Part shown: piece after piece, positions 11,001 to 19,328 of the stretch
Layout of the letters: each line of letters opens with the position of its first letter
Numbering within the stretch: the first letter of the stretch is position 1
Origin: Flavobacteriales bacterium
Lineage (GTDB): Bacteria > Bacteroidota > Bacteroidia > CAIKAF01
Direction: 5' to 3'
DNA length: 64,000 nucleotides
Assembly (NCBI GenBank): GCA_025451235.1
Contig: JANWKT010000013.1
Coordinates: 17,317-81,316, forward strand
Translations under genes and position numbers: made by a program
Notes under the pieces: model-generated
What the model was told of the DNA's origin: nothing
The model's input: the letters and a program-made list of their open reading frames with translations, nothing else
Database searches by the model: none

Positions 11001-11450
11001 AATGTTCATGATCGGCATTTCCGAAATGTCAAATTCCTGAATGGTGGGATCATCCATGAGATCTGCCGGCAGATCACTTTTTGATTTATCCACTGCATCC
11101 TGAACCTTTTGTTTGGCCATAGGCACTTTCATATCGGTGCCGAATTCAACGGTAATGATCGATACATCACTTAAGGATTGTGAAGTAACCTTGCGAACTC
11201 CATTGATTGATTTGAGTTGCTTCTCAATGGGTTTGGTAACAAAGTTCTCAATATCTTCCGGGGTATTTCCAGGATAGATGGTGACCACCGAAATGGTAGG
11301 AACCACAATATCCGGGAATTGCTCCTTGGGAATTCTTATATAAGATACAATTCCAGCAATCGAAATAAGGATGGTAATTACATAAATGGCAGTACGGTTC
11401 TTGATACACCAGTTTGTAAATTTCAGTTCTTTTAGTTTCTCCATTTCCAT
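8067..11450 (-). CDS. RND efflux transporter, inner-membrane permease
   Basis: 1127 residues, close to the usual size of AcrB/MexB-type (AcrB, D, F) permeases. TM1 is near residues 18-36. The proton-relay motif GIIVDDAIVVIEN is in TM4, and the C-terminal half contains the matching IRNGILLIEF segment, where the lysine of AcrB is replaced by arginine. Two large periplasmic loops are present, with repeated DxxxPxxL porter-like segments. The protein is expected to couple proton influx to drug or solute export through the adaptor and TolC partner encoded just upstream in the same operon. An unusual extra hydrophobic segment near residues 510-550 (TGVLGLLGLIFHLLRVPV) is typical of the Bacteroidota subtype. 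Substrate cannot be read from sequence. Confidence 0.93.
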   Translation of the reverse strand: MEMEKLKELKFTNWCIKNRTAIYVITILISIAGIVSYIRIPKEQFPDIVVPTISVVTIYPGNTPEDIENFVTKPIEKQLKSINGVRKVTSQSLSDVSIITVEFGTDMKVPMAKQKVQDAVDKSKSDLPADLMDDPTIQEFDISEMPIMNINLAGDLPLDKLEKFAKDLEEKIETLPQITRVDKVGGLEREIQIEVDLFKMQQAGITFGDIEAAVGRRNVNISGGEVIENGVRRNVRVTGQVTDPKNLESLVIRSFTGTTALLGDFADVKDGFKEKQDYARLDGKQVITLNVIKRSGENLIQASDAIKKIIAEFKETKFPENLDVIITGDQSNQTRVQLADLINTVIIGFILVLVVLMFFMGFKSAFFVALAGPLSSFIAFMLMPGLDFTLNVIVLFSFLLALGIIVDDAIVVIENTHRLLHKYPFNIEQAAKYGAGEVFIPVLAGTLTTLGPFVPLLFWPGVVGKFMSYIPITLIITLGASLFVAFVINPVFAVSFMRKDEHLRKPNLKKTLIATGVLGLLGLIFHLLRVPVLANLLLFCSVMVLVHFFVLNKLVRLFQDKAWPKFTRLYKRLITFLVKRWMPVITVGGSFILLGVSFFVFVASKPKVEFFPDPEPNFTYVYAELPMGTDASVTDSVAKILEKKIEEVIGKDNPNVESIITNIGLNAGDPQNPDRVPTPHKVRITVAFVKFSERKNFSTRKTLEAIRLKFENEPISGVIINVDKEPAGPPTGPPVNIEITGDDFNILDSIANDLKQKIEEENIEGLVELKSDLQRRKPEFIFQTDAMKAEAEGVTTVQVGLELRTALFGKEVSKLKGAEDDVPIMLRLKPEYRQDVYQLANVNISFMDMATGRFKQVPISSLTEIKRLESFNLINRKNQSRVVNLSSKVKSTSTPDAINKQIQLVIDEYKKPAGYDIKITGQAEDQKETADFLGIAFLGALALMFLIMVIQFNSAVKPLLIFSTVLFSMIGIFFGFTVAGMNMSIVMTGVGVFALAGIVIRNGILLIEFTDELRARGLGVYEAVIEAGATRMTPVILTALAAILGLIPLAIGLNIDFGGLLAHGNPHLHLGGDNVAFWGPLAWTIIFGLAVATFLTLLVVPCMYIVAYKIKHKLILPFRKWLTKISA

Positions 11451-11482
11451 AGGAAAACGGTTTTAGATATTGGTGAATAAAT

Positions 11483-12625
11483 TTATTTCGTACTAATTAC
11501 CTGACCATCTATTAAGTCCTGGTATCCATCTATAATAATAATGTCCCCTTCTTTTAAGCCAGAAAGAACCGAAGTATTTCCTCCATAGTCTCCTCCAGTT
11601 TCAATGTCCACTTTTTTGGCTTTCATCGATCCATCTTTTTGCTTTTCTGCAATCAATATATAATAGCTTCCGTCGATATTTTTCTGAAGTATTTTGGAAG
11701 GGATCACCAATGCATTTTCAGTGGTTTCATCATTGATACGGATCTTGGCGATCAGGTTGGGACGTAAAAGTTTTTCCTTATTGTTGAGTTTAATATCTAT
11801 GGTAAACGACCGCGACTGAGAACTTACCACCTGGCTTACAAAACTAACCTTGGCTTCATAAGTTTTATCAATATCCGGAATATATACATTTACGGTAGCC
11901 CCTTTCTTGATCTTGCTGATATAAGTATCCGATACTTTGGCGGTGGCCTTCATATTATCCATATTTACCACTCGAATTCCATTGTATCCGGGAGAAGCCA
12001 TTTCTCCCAGTTTAACAGTTATTTCATCAACAGTCCCCGAAAAAGGTGCAATTACTCTTGTCATGGCTAATTGCCCTTGTACGGCATTTTTTCTGGCTTG
12101 CATACTTTCCATTTGGGTTTTGGCTTGAAGATATTGGATTTCACTTCCAATTTTCTGATCCCACAATCTTTTTTGTTTTTCATATGCGATGGTGGCCAAT
12201 TCCAATCCAGTATTTACTTCCACCAACGTACTTTGAAGAGCGGATGATTCTGTGGAGGCCATGACCGTTCCTCTACCTACTTTATCTCCAACCTTTACAT
12301 TGATGCTGGTAATTAAACCGGGATTCGCCGGACTAACAAAGGCATTTTGTTCAGAATCTATGGTTCCTTGCAATTCGATAAAGTGTTGAAAAGGCTGAGG
12401 CTTTAATTCAACAATGTTCACGAGTTTTTTCTTGGAGCTTTTATCCGAGGTGTCGTTTTTAGCAATAAAGTCTTCCAGTTCAGCAATTTCTTTCTGGAGA
12501 TCAACCAATTCCTGCTTTTTCTTGGTTAGCTTGGTTTTCTTTTTTTCCAGTTCGCTATTTCCGGTACTTCCACCGCAAGAAACCAGAACTGCGGAAATGG
12601 TTAAGATGGTAATAAGGCGCTTCAT
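11483..12625 (-). CDS. RND efflux periplasmic adaptor (membrane fusion protein)
   Basis: 380 residues, with a lipoprotein signal (MKRLITILTISAVLVSCGG; lipidated Cys17). A coiled-coil/lysine-rich stretch (residues 25-60) is followed by a biotinyl-lipoyl-like half-motif (FVSPANPGLITSINVKVGD), an alpha-hairpin (about 150-200), the second half-motif (APFSGTVDEITVKLGE), and beta-barrel and membrane-proximal domains to the end. It would bridge the RND permease and the TolC-type channel. It lies 21 nt downstream of the TolC gene and 32 nt upstream of the permease. Confidence 0.93.
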   Translation of the reverse strand: MKRLITILTISAVLVSCGGSTGNSELEKKKTKLTKKKQELVDLQKEIAELEDFIAKNDTSDKSSKKKLVNIVELKPQPFQHFIELQGTIDSEQNAFVSPANPGLITSINVKVGDKVGRGTVMASTESSALQSTLVEVNTGLELATIAYEKQKRLWDQKIGSEIQYLQAKTQMESMQARKNAVQGQLAMTRVIAPFSGTVDEITVKLGEMASPGYNGIRVVNMDNMKATAKVSDTYISKIKKGATVNVYIPDIDKTYEAKVSFVSQVVSSQSRSFTIDIKLNNKEKLLRPNLIAKIRINDETTENALVIPSKILQKNIDGSYYILIAEKQKDGSMKAKKVDIETGGDYGGNTSVLSGLKEGDIIIIDGYQDLIDGQVISTK

Positions 12626-12646
12626 TTTATTTGGTCATTTAGTTAA

Positions 12647-13996
12647 TTAAAATTTATTCATTGATTTATCCAGCGCTATTTTTGAAACAAGAAGTTCGTA
12701 AATGGTCTGAAAATATTTTTGTTGAGCATCGAAATATTGTGATTCTGCCTGGGTAAGGTTAAGGCTTGAGATCAATCCTTCCTTGTATTTGATCGTGTTC
12801 ACTCTCCTGATCTCTCCGGCCAGCTCAAAATTTTCTTTGGCGGTACGTAATTTACCATAGTTATTTTTTACTGAGATCTTAGCACTCTTATACCCTAGTT
12901 CCAAACCATCCTGCACCATGAGTTTGGTGTTTTCTGTTTTTTGAATTTCAATTTTCAATTGTTTTAATTTGGATACACGATTCCAACTGGAAAAAATGGG
13001 CACCTTTAAGTTGAATCCCCAGATAACACCATTGAGGGTGGCAGTTGTACCATCAAGAAATATCCACCTGTCGTTATTAAAGAAATTTCCACCTACCTGA
13101 AAAAAGGTGGAAAGAGATGGATAAGCGGATGCCCTTTGTAATTTATATTGATACTTATCAAGGTTTAGTTTCTGGTCGATGAGCCGATAATCAATATTTG
13201 AAGTGATGTCAATGGAGTCTTGCAGGCTATCAACCAGGTTGTCATAATTTGCATTCGCAATTAATGGTTCCAACTTATCGGTGAGAATGATCTCCTGATC
13301 CAGAGGATAAGCCATTTGGAACTTTAATGCATAGAGTGTTAATGCGATGTTGTTTTCAAGCTGAACTGAAAGATCTTTGATTTGAGATTGGGTTAGCTTT
13401 AATTGTTTAACATCCAGCTCCTCGATCAAGCCTTCTTTGAATATTTCTTCGGTTTGGGCAACTGTCTGTTCCAGCACTTTTAAAGTGGAATCAACTACCT
13501 TCTTTGACTCCTGTGCAATTAAAACAAGATAATAAGCCTTTACCACTTCTTCTTTTACCCCAATATCCGTTTTTTCTTTTTGCTGGGTGAGAAGGTTACC
13601 ATACGCTTTTGCCGCAGCAATTCCAATAAAATACTGGCCATTCACCACCGACATGGAAGCAGTGGCCGACATGCTCATTGAATTAAGAGGCGATACCGGA
13701 ATAGAAATGAATTGACCTGGAGGTCCACCGGCAAATGAAGCTGGTGCAACGAATACTGCAGGTGCGATATAGTATAAATAATCAATGTTCCCGTTGATCT
13801 GCGGCAATCCCATGGCAATATTTTCCATCACAAAGGCCTTCCCTTTCTGAATATCTAAAGTGGCATTTTTTGAATTGGAATGATTGGTTAATGCATATGC
13901 AACGGCTTGGTCTAAACTAAAACTCTTCACAGAATCGGATTGAGCTGCTAAACCTCCACAAAAAACGATTGACAAAATGAATAAGATTCTCTTCAT
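12647..13996 (-). CDS. TolC-family outer-membrane efflux channel
   Basis: 449 residues with a signal peptide (MKRILFILSIVFCGGLAAQ). The two-fold repeated TolC/OEP organisation is visible: long heptad-rich helices around residues 140-230 and 310-440, with a glycine-rich stretch near 85-100 (FAGGPPGQ) where the beta-strands lie. The C terminus (LTQAESQYFDAQQKYFQTIYELLVSK) is typical of the family. It starts only 3 nt after the TetR gene, so the regulator and the pump share one transcript. Confidence 0.92.
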   Translation of the reverse strand: MKRILFILSIVFCGGLAAQSDSVKSFSLDQAVAYALTNHSNSKNATLDIQKGKAFVMENIAMGLPQINGNIDYLYYIAPAVFVAPASFAGGPPGQFISIPVSPLNSMSMSATASMSVVNGQYFIGIAAAKAYGNLLTQQKEKTDIGVKEEVVKAYYLVLIAQESKKVVDSTLKVLEQTVAQTEEIFKEGLIEELDVKQLKLTQSQIKDLSVQLENNIALTLYALKFQMAYPLDQEIILTDKLEPLIANANYDNLVDSLQDSIDITSNIDYRLIDQKLNLDKYQYKLQRASAYPSLSTFFQVGGNFFNNDRWIFLDGTTATLNGVIWGFNLKVPIFSSWNRVSKLKQLKIEIQKTENTKLMVQDGLELGYKSAKISVKNNYGKLRTAKENFELAGEIRRVNTIKYKEGLISSLNLTQAESQYFDAQQKYFQTIYELLVSKIALDKSMNKF

Positions 13997-13999
13997 ACA

Positions 14000-14626
14000 T
14001 TATTGATTAAAATTCATTGATGCATAATTATCTGATAAATATTTTCTACCCTTATTACTGGCTATTGCACTTATATGGTATTTAAATACCTCTTTATATA
14101 TCTCAATCGGATGAACATCCTTTCCAAAAGCATCCGAATTCTCAAAAATATTCATCACCATTAATATATAATTGGTGGAAAGAACTGCAGTATTGATATC
14201 CTGCCGGTAATACCCCTCCTGGATCCCTTTAATGAGATTTTCCTCAATACATTTTCTTGAAAATGTCCACATAAATTCCCTATGCATCGCATAAGCTTCT
14301 GGATGGTATTTTTTAAGATCATATAAAATATTGGGTGGGACATCTCCTACATTTTGGACGATGCTTTTGAAAATTTCAAAATTTTCATCTATGGCATTCA
14401 GGTGCAGATCGATAATGGAACATATCTTCTCATGGTCCAGTTCCATGTCTAACTGTATGATCTGTTTGATCAGATCATTTTTATCCTCTACATATTGGTA
14501 AAGCGTTTTTTTGGATATTCCCATTTCCCTGGCAATATCATCCATGGTCATACTTTTTACCCCATACTTGAGTATAAGTTTACCGGCTCCCTCTAATACC
14601 TTCTGTTTTTTAATATCCAATTCCAT
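14000..14626 (-). CDS. TetR/AcrR-family transcriptional regulator
   Basis: 208 residues. The N-terminal helix-turn-helix reads GAGKLILKYGVKSMTMDDIA, then REMGISKKTLYQYVEDKNDL, the canonical TetR pattern. The C-terminal helical ligand domain has no further signature. It is the first gene of the efflux operon, and the promoter at 14658-14688 lies next to two small palindromes (TCCCATGGGA at 14674-14683; GGAAAC 14681-14686 with GTTTCC 14703-14708) that are candidate operators. Autoregulation and ligand-induced pump expression are inferred from this arrangement. Confidence 0.9.
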   Translation of the reverse strand: MELDIKKQKVLEGAGKLILKYGVKSMTMDDIAREMGISKKTLYQYVEDKNDLIKQIIQLDMELDHEKICSIIDLHLNAIDENFEIFKSIVQNVGDVPPNILYDLKKYHPEAYAMHREFMWTFSRKCIEENLIKGIQEGYYRQDINTAVLSTNYILMVMNIFENSDAFGKDVHPIEIYKEVFKYHISAIASNKGRKYLSDNYASMNFNQ

Positions 14627-14657
14627 GATTTACTGATAAATAATCCGAAACTTGGCG

Positions 14658-14688
14658 CAAAAGTTGAAATAAATCCCATGGGAAACAA
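14658..14688 (-). promoter_or_regulatory. promoter and candidate TetR operator of the efflux operon
   Basis: Read on the minus strand: TTG at 14688-14686, 20 bp, then AACTTTTG at 14665-14658 (five of six conserved positions of TAnnTTTG). The perfect palindrome TCCCATGGGA (14674-14683) lies between the two elements, where a repressor would block polymerase. Binding is inferred from position only. Confidence 0.5.
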
Positions 14689-14810
14689 ATTTATTTTAAA
14701 ACGTTTCCATAGTTTTTAAGGGTTTTTAACCTGAAGAGCCTAAATCAACATAAAGAGTCTGAAAACCAATCGCGAAGTCCCTTAAAAACCTATTTTAGCA
14801 AAAAAAAACC

Positions 14811-17027
14811 ATGAAATACTACCTGAGCCTACTGTTTTTGCTGATCAGCGTTGGTTTATTAACCGCACAGAAAAACTTCACCATTGCACAGGCCACCTTG
14901 GGTCAAAACAAGGAGTTTGCCCCCAAAACCTATAGTTTCGTGAAGTGGAGAGGGAATACCCATGACTTTACTTATTTGGTGGGGTACGATACTTTGATGA
15001 TCGCTGAAGAAAAAACAGGCTGGGGTTTCAGACCATTAAGTGATTTATCTAAATTTAAAATGGCCTTGAATGGTTTTATCGTTGAACTTACAAATGGCAT
15101 TTTCGGTGATGGGAAGGAGTGGAGCATAGAGAAGAACATTCCCTATTTCCCGTATAATTATGAGTGGATCTCGGATACAATCATGAAGGTAGACGTTGCA
15201 GGACCCAAATTGAATCATGTATTTGCCTTCAGCCCTTTTTCAAATAGGATCACTGAGTTGTTTAACTATGACCTTTCTTCTTCAAATCCGAGCTATTCTC
15301 CAACAAATGGTGGAGTTGCGTATACCATAGAAAATAATCTTTTTTATAGTGGGAATGATGGCACCAGGACTTATTCCATTACAAACGATCAGGATAAAGG
15401 GATCGTAAATGGGTCCAGCGTTCATCGGCAGGAATTTGGAATTGACAAGGGCATATTTTTTTCCCCGAAAGGAAACTATATTGCTTATTATAGAAAAGAC
15501 GAAACCATGGTGGCCGACTATCCATTGGTGAATACGGCTTCAAGAATTGCCTCCGCTAAAAACATCAAGTATCCGATGACTGGAGAAAAAAGCGAAGAAG
15601 TAACGCTGGTGATCTTTAGCCCTAAAGGACGCCAATATACCACCGTAAAAACCGCAGGACCTGCAGAACAATATCTTACTTCCGTTACTTGGGATCCATC
15701 CGAAAAATATATTTATATAGGTGTCCTCAATCGTGATCAGAATCACCTTCAATTCAATAAGTATGATGCTACCAATGGGAATTTTGTTCAAACCCTTTTT
15801 GAAGAAAAGCATGATAAATACGTGGAGCCATTAAATCCTCTCACCTTCTTGAGCTCCCAACCCAACCAATTCATTTATCAATCAGCAAGAAGTGGTTATA
15901 ATCATTTGTACTTATATGATACCAATGGAAAAATGATCAAGCAATTGACCGGTGGTAATTGGATCGTGACGGATCTGATCGGCATGGATACAAAAGAGCA
16001 GAATGTTTATTTCATGTCGAATATGGATGAGGTATTGGGAAGGCATCTATGTATGGTGAATATTAAATCAGGAAAGATCACCCGTATTACTAAAACACCA
16101 GGAACCCATTCAGGTATACTTTCGCAAGATGGGTCGTTGTGGCTCGATTTTGTGAATAGTACGGATATTATCAATACCATTACATTGATACAAACCAAAA
16201 CAGGAAAACTGGCAGCTCCGTTGGTAACTGCTACGAATACTTATTCAGGTATCGATATGCCTAAACTGGAAATGGTGACCTTAGCGGCTGCGGATGGAAA
16301 AACTCCTTTGTATGGAAGATTGATCACTCCTCCCAATATGGATCCAACAAAAAAATATCCAGTGATTGTGTATGTATACGGAGGCCCACATGCACAGCTG
16401 GTAACCAATAGATGGCTGGGTGGAGCTTCTTTGTTTGAATACTACATGGCACAGCAAGGTTTTATCATGTTTACCATGGATAACCGTGGATCATCAGGAA
16501 GAGGAATGGAATTTGAAAATGTGATCCACCGCCAACTGGGGCAAAATGAAATGGCCGACCAGATGAAAGGGGTAGAATTTTTAAAATCGTTGTCTTATGT
16601 AGATGGTGATCGTATGGGGGTGTATGGTTGGAGCTTTGGAGGATTTATGAGTACCTCTTTAATGCTCAACCATGGCGATGTATTTAAGGTAGGTGTGGCA
16701 GGTGGCCCTGTTTGTGATTGGAAGTATTACGAAATCATGTATGGTGAAAGATATATGGATACACCCCAGGATAACAAGGATGGATATGAGAAAACCTCAG
16801 TGATCAATAAGGCTGGTCAATTAAAAGGAAGATTATTAGTGATCCACGGTGCACAGGACGATGTAGTGGTGATGCAAAATAGCATGGAATTCATCAATGC
16901 CTGCATTAAAAAAGGCAAGCAGGTAGATTATTTCTTATATCCGGATCATCCACATAATGTGAGGGGTAAAGACAGGGTGCATTTAAATACAAAGATCGCA
17001 GATTACTTTATTACTCATTTAAAATAG
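14811..17027 (+). CDS. S9 family prolyl dipeptidyl peptidase (DPP IV-like), secreted
   Basis: 738 residues with a signal peptide (MKYYLSLLFLLISVGLLTAQ). An eight-bladed propeller-type N-terminal domain (residues 30-480) is followed by an alpha/beta-hydrolase domain. The nucleophile is Ser608 in GWSFGGFMS, with Asp684 in GAQDDVVV and His715 in DHPHNVRG. HRQEFGI (about residue 200) sits where DPP IV enzymes place the glutamate that binds the substrate N terminus. It would release X-Pro dipeptides in the periplasm or at the surface, fitting with the other secreted peptidases here. A TATTTTAG box at 14791-14798 may be its promoter. Confidence 0.93.
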   Translation: MKYYLSLLFLLISVGLLTAQKNFTIAQATLGQNKEFAPKTYSFVKWRGNTHDFTYLVGYDTLMIAEEKTGWGFRPLSDLSKFKMALNGFIVELTNGIFGDGKEWSIEKNIPYFPYNYEWISDTIMKVDVAGPKLNHVFAFSPFSNRITELFNYDLSSSNPSYSPTNGGVAYTIENNLFYSGNDGTRTYSITNDQDKGIVNGSSVHRQEFGIDKGIFFSPKGNYIAYYRKDETMVADYPLVNTASRIASAKNIKYPMTGEKSEEVTLVIFSPKGRQYTTVKTAGPAEQYLTSVTWDPSEKYIYIGVLNRDQNHLQFNKYDATNGNFVQTLFEEKHDKYVEPLNPLTFLSSQPNQFIYQSARSGYNHLYLYDTNGKMIKQLTGGNWIVTDLIGMDTKEQNVYFMSNMDEVLGRHLCMVNIKSGKITRITKTPGTHSGILSQDGSLWLDFVNSTDIINTITLIQTKTGKLAAPLVTATNTYSGIDMPKLEMVTLAAADGKTPLYGRLITPPNMDPTKKYPVIVYVYGGPHAQLVTNRWLGGASLFEYYMAQQGFIMFTMDNRGSSGRGMEFENVIHRQLGQNEMADQMKGVEFLKSLSYVDGDRMGVYGWSFGGFMSTSLMLNHGDVFKVGVAGGPVCDWKYYEIMYGERYMDTPQDNKDGYEKTSVINKAGQLKGRLLVIHGAQDDVVVMQNSMEFINACIKKGKQVDYFLYPDHPHNVRGKDRVHLNTKIADYFITHLK

Positions 17028-17082
17028 AAAATGGTAACCACCAAATAATATTTATATTTACTGGCAACCAATTTTCAAGAAG

Positions 17083-17643
17083 ATGAGAAAAATATATTTG
17101 ATGATCATAGGGTTATTTTTATTAGCCTCCTGTGGTTCGAAGAAAGTTACTCCTGAAATATTTTTAATTCCGTCAGGTTATAGAGGAACGGTGAAGGTGG
17201 TTTTTAACGAACCCTGTGGAAGCAAAGAGAGCCTGGAAGGCAACAAACGGCTATATATCATTCCCGAAAACGGAGTTTTGATCACTCAGTTCAAACAGGA
17301 GTTAGGCATCATTAACCAGGAGTATTATTATATCGATGCAAAAGGGGGCCGTCAATTGATCCCAAAAATGATGTTACAGGATTTTAATGAGGAAACCACT
17401 ACGAAGATCAATGAGCATGAGCCATCGAGAGACCAGGTAGGCATATTTCAATGGGGTACTACAGGTGAAATGCAAACGCAGGGAGAAGAAAAATTTAGTT
17501 TTTATATTTTCCAGGTAGGCACGTATACAGAAGTAAGAGATAGCTTTACCACCCTGTTTCAGGGCGATGGGATCTACGAACATAAGTTTGATTCGATCTC
17601 AAATGTGATGGTTCGTTTGTGCAGAACAGCTACGGTGAAATGA
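17083..17643 (+). CDS. small lipoprotein (DUF6843-like)
   Basis: 186 residues. Lipobox LLASCGS gives a lipidated Cys17. The segment FLIPSGYRGTVKVVFNEPCG followed by RLYIIPENGVLIT resembles the DUF6843 family as I remember it; no function is known. It follows the DPP IV-like gene by 55 nt and may share its transcript. Its last 45 nt overlap the end of the converging ORF6N pseudogene. Confidence 0.75.
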   Translation: MRKIYLMIIGLFLLASCGSKKVTPEIFLIPSGYRGTVKVVFNEPCGSKESLEGNKRLYIIPENGVLITQFKQELGIINQEYYYIDAKGGRQLIPKMMLQDFNEETTTKINEHEPSRDQVGIFQWGTTGEMQTQGEEKFSFYIFQVGTYTEVRDSFTTLFQGDGIYEHKFDSISNVMVRLCRTATVK

Positions 17644-18200
17644 GTTGGATTTAGGATCATTTAGGGGTTTAAATCCAATCTCTTTTCTTGGCTTAGGAGC
17701 TTCTTGTTTTTCAATTAGCTCGTCCAAGTAGGTAAAAACAAGTTCGATATTTTTATCGTGGTTGTCCAATTTCTTTTTTATCTTTTCTATTTCCAACTGC
17801 AAGGTGGTAGTATCCATTAGCATGGTCCTCATCTTTGTAAATATTCTGATGATCTGAATATTTACCTCAATGGCTTTTTCGCTGTTTAAAACACTGGAAA
17901 GCATAGCTACTCCTTGTTCAGTAAATGCGATAGGAGCATATCGAATACCGCCTCTAGCGTTTGAGGTCGCAATTTGCGACCTCAAAATATTCCATTCATT
18001 GTTAGAGAGTTGAAACATAAAATCTTCAGGAAATCTGGTAGATTACGCTTCACCTGTTCTTTTAACCTTTTGGTTTCAACCTCATAGAGTTTTGCAAGAT
18101 CGCTGTCCAGCATTACTTTTTGTTCACGGATGATAAATATTTTACTCGTAATTATTTCGTCAGTTATTTTTAGGTTAGTTGCCATTGGTTTTTTCTCCAT
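17599..18200 (-). pseudogene. ORF6N-domain protein gene broken by a one-base frameshift
   Basis: The first piece (18200-17982) encodes KITDEIITSKIFIIREQKVM and continues to KEQVKRNLPDF, the start of an ORF6N (phage/KilA-N-like DNA-binding) domain. The second piece (18018-17599) continues with MFQLSNNEW and FTEQGVAMLSSVLNSEKAI, then a coiled coil. Adding one base within the codon near 18036 restores RFPEDFMFQL, the family's normal core. The gene is therefore recently inactivated, or the base is a sequencing error. The intact protein would be about 195 residues. ORF6N genes are often mobile and phage-related; no other phage gene is nearby. Confidence 0.85.
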
Positions 18201-18272
18201 TTTGCTAATTTATTTGTCGGATTGACATTGAATAAAATAGAAAAAATTTTAATTGCAACAAACCGCCCTGGT

Positions 18273-18731
18273 CTATTCCACTTCAGCCGGCATTTTCTCT
18301 TTTAATAGATCGGAATGTACTTTGTATCCAAAGATCTTTATAATACCTTTTTCTCGCATCAATCCAAATCTTTCGACTACTTCAGCCTTTTCATATACTA
18401 CCTTGTATTCCAACTCATATTCACCTTTAGGATTGGTCCCTGCCCGTACATACGAGCTACCCTTGGAATATTCGTAGGAAGCGATATCTCCCAAATGGAA
18501 CTGGACCTGTTTTAAAAAACTTATACTAGAATCTCTTGACTTTTCCTTCAATGCTTGTTCTGAGAACATATCAGTCGCTTCCTCAAAACTTTGGTTCATA
18601 ATATTGAAATAAAACTTTTCTGCTATTTTCTGAGCATCTGCTATATCTTCAGGACTGTTTTTTCGAATGGTGTTAAAGTGGCAGGATATAAGCATGCATG
18701 AGACGCATAAAAAAGTTATTATTTTTTTCAT
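18273..18731 (-). CDS. small lipoprotein of unknown function
   Basis: 152 residues when started at the ATG at 18731, which gives a clean lipoprotein signal (MKKIITFLCVSCMLISCHF; Cys17). Upstream in-frame starts would overlap nadD and lack the leader. The mature part (FYFNIMNQSFEEATDMFSE, then beta-strands) resembles small NTF2/cystatin-like lipoproteins of the DUF4019/DUF4878 type, but I cannot name the family. It lies 16 nt downstream of nadD and is probably cotranscribed with it. Confidence 0.75.
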   Translation of the reverse strand: MKKIITFLCVSCMLISCHFNTIRKNSPEDIADAQKIAEKFYFNIMNQSFEEATDMFSEQALKEKSRDSSISFLKQVQFHLGDIASYEYSKGSSYVRAGTNPKGEYELEYKVVYEKAEVVERFGLMREKGIIKIFGYKVHSDLLKEKMPAEVE

Positions 18732-18747
18732 ACTTATTTTTATAAAA

Positions 18748-19323
18748 CTATTTATCGTATAAATGATAATCATCAATATATTTCCAGACTTTTTCTGGCA
18801 ATAAATGGGTAATGTCTTTTTTATTCCTGATGGCTTCACGGATGGAAGTGCTGGAAATATCCATTACAGGAGCATCTACCATTTTCACATTCGGATGATC
18901 CTTGAATTTTACACCCGTTATATGGGGACGTGGATAAATATAAAGCATATATTGATCCAGGATCACTTCATAGTTTTTCCACCTGTCAAAACTTTCCAGG
19001 TTATCCTCCCCCAATATCAATACAAATTGATGGTCAGGATGTTTTTCCTGTAAACGGGCCAGCGTATGGATGGTATAATTAGGTTGAGGTAGGTCGAATT
19101 CAATTTTAGACACCCTGAACTTTGGATAATCATCGATAGCCATTTGCACCAACTCTAATCTTTTATAATCGTTCAGCAAAGTTTTTTTGGGCTTGAGTGG
19201 ATTATGTGGAGTAACAACGAACCATACCTGATCAAGGTCGGTATGTTGAACAAAATAATCGGCCAGGAGCAAATGCCCGTTATGTATAGGATTGAAAGAG
19301 CCGAAGAATAAACCTATTTTCAA
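18748..19323 (-). CDS. nadD: nicotinate-nucleotide adenylyltransferase
   Basis: 191 residues, the normal length for the family. The nucleotidyltransferase signature GSFNPIHNGH is at residues 8-17, and the C-terminal SSTSIREAI motif is near 160. The enzyme joins ATP and nicotinate mononucleotide to give deamido-NAD in NAD biosynthesis, in the cytoplasm. It lies 5 nt after the sterol desaturase gene and 16 nt before a lipoprotein gene, so the three form an operon. The pairing with a desaturase has no obvious biochemical logic. Confidence 0.95.
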   Translation of the reverse strand: MKIGLFFGSFNPIHNGHLLLADYFVQHTDLDQVWFVVTPHNPLKPKKTLLNDYKRLELVQMAIDDYPKFRVSKIEFDLPQPNYTIHTLARLQEKHPDHQFVLILGEDNLESFDRWKNYEVILDQYMLYIYPRPHITGVKFKDHPNVKMVDAPVMDISSTSIREAIRNKKDITHLLPEKVWKYIDDYHLYDK

Positions 19324-19328
19324 GGCGG

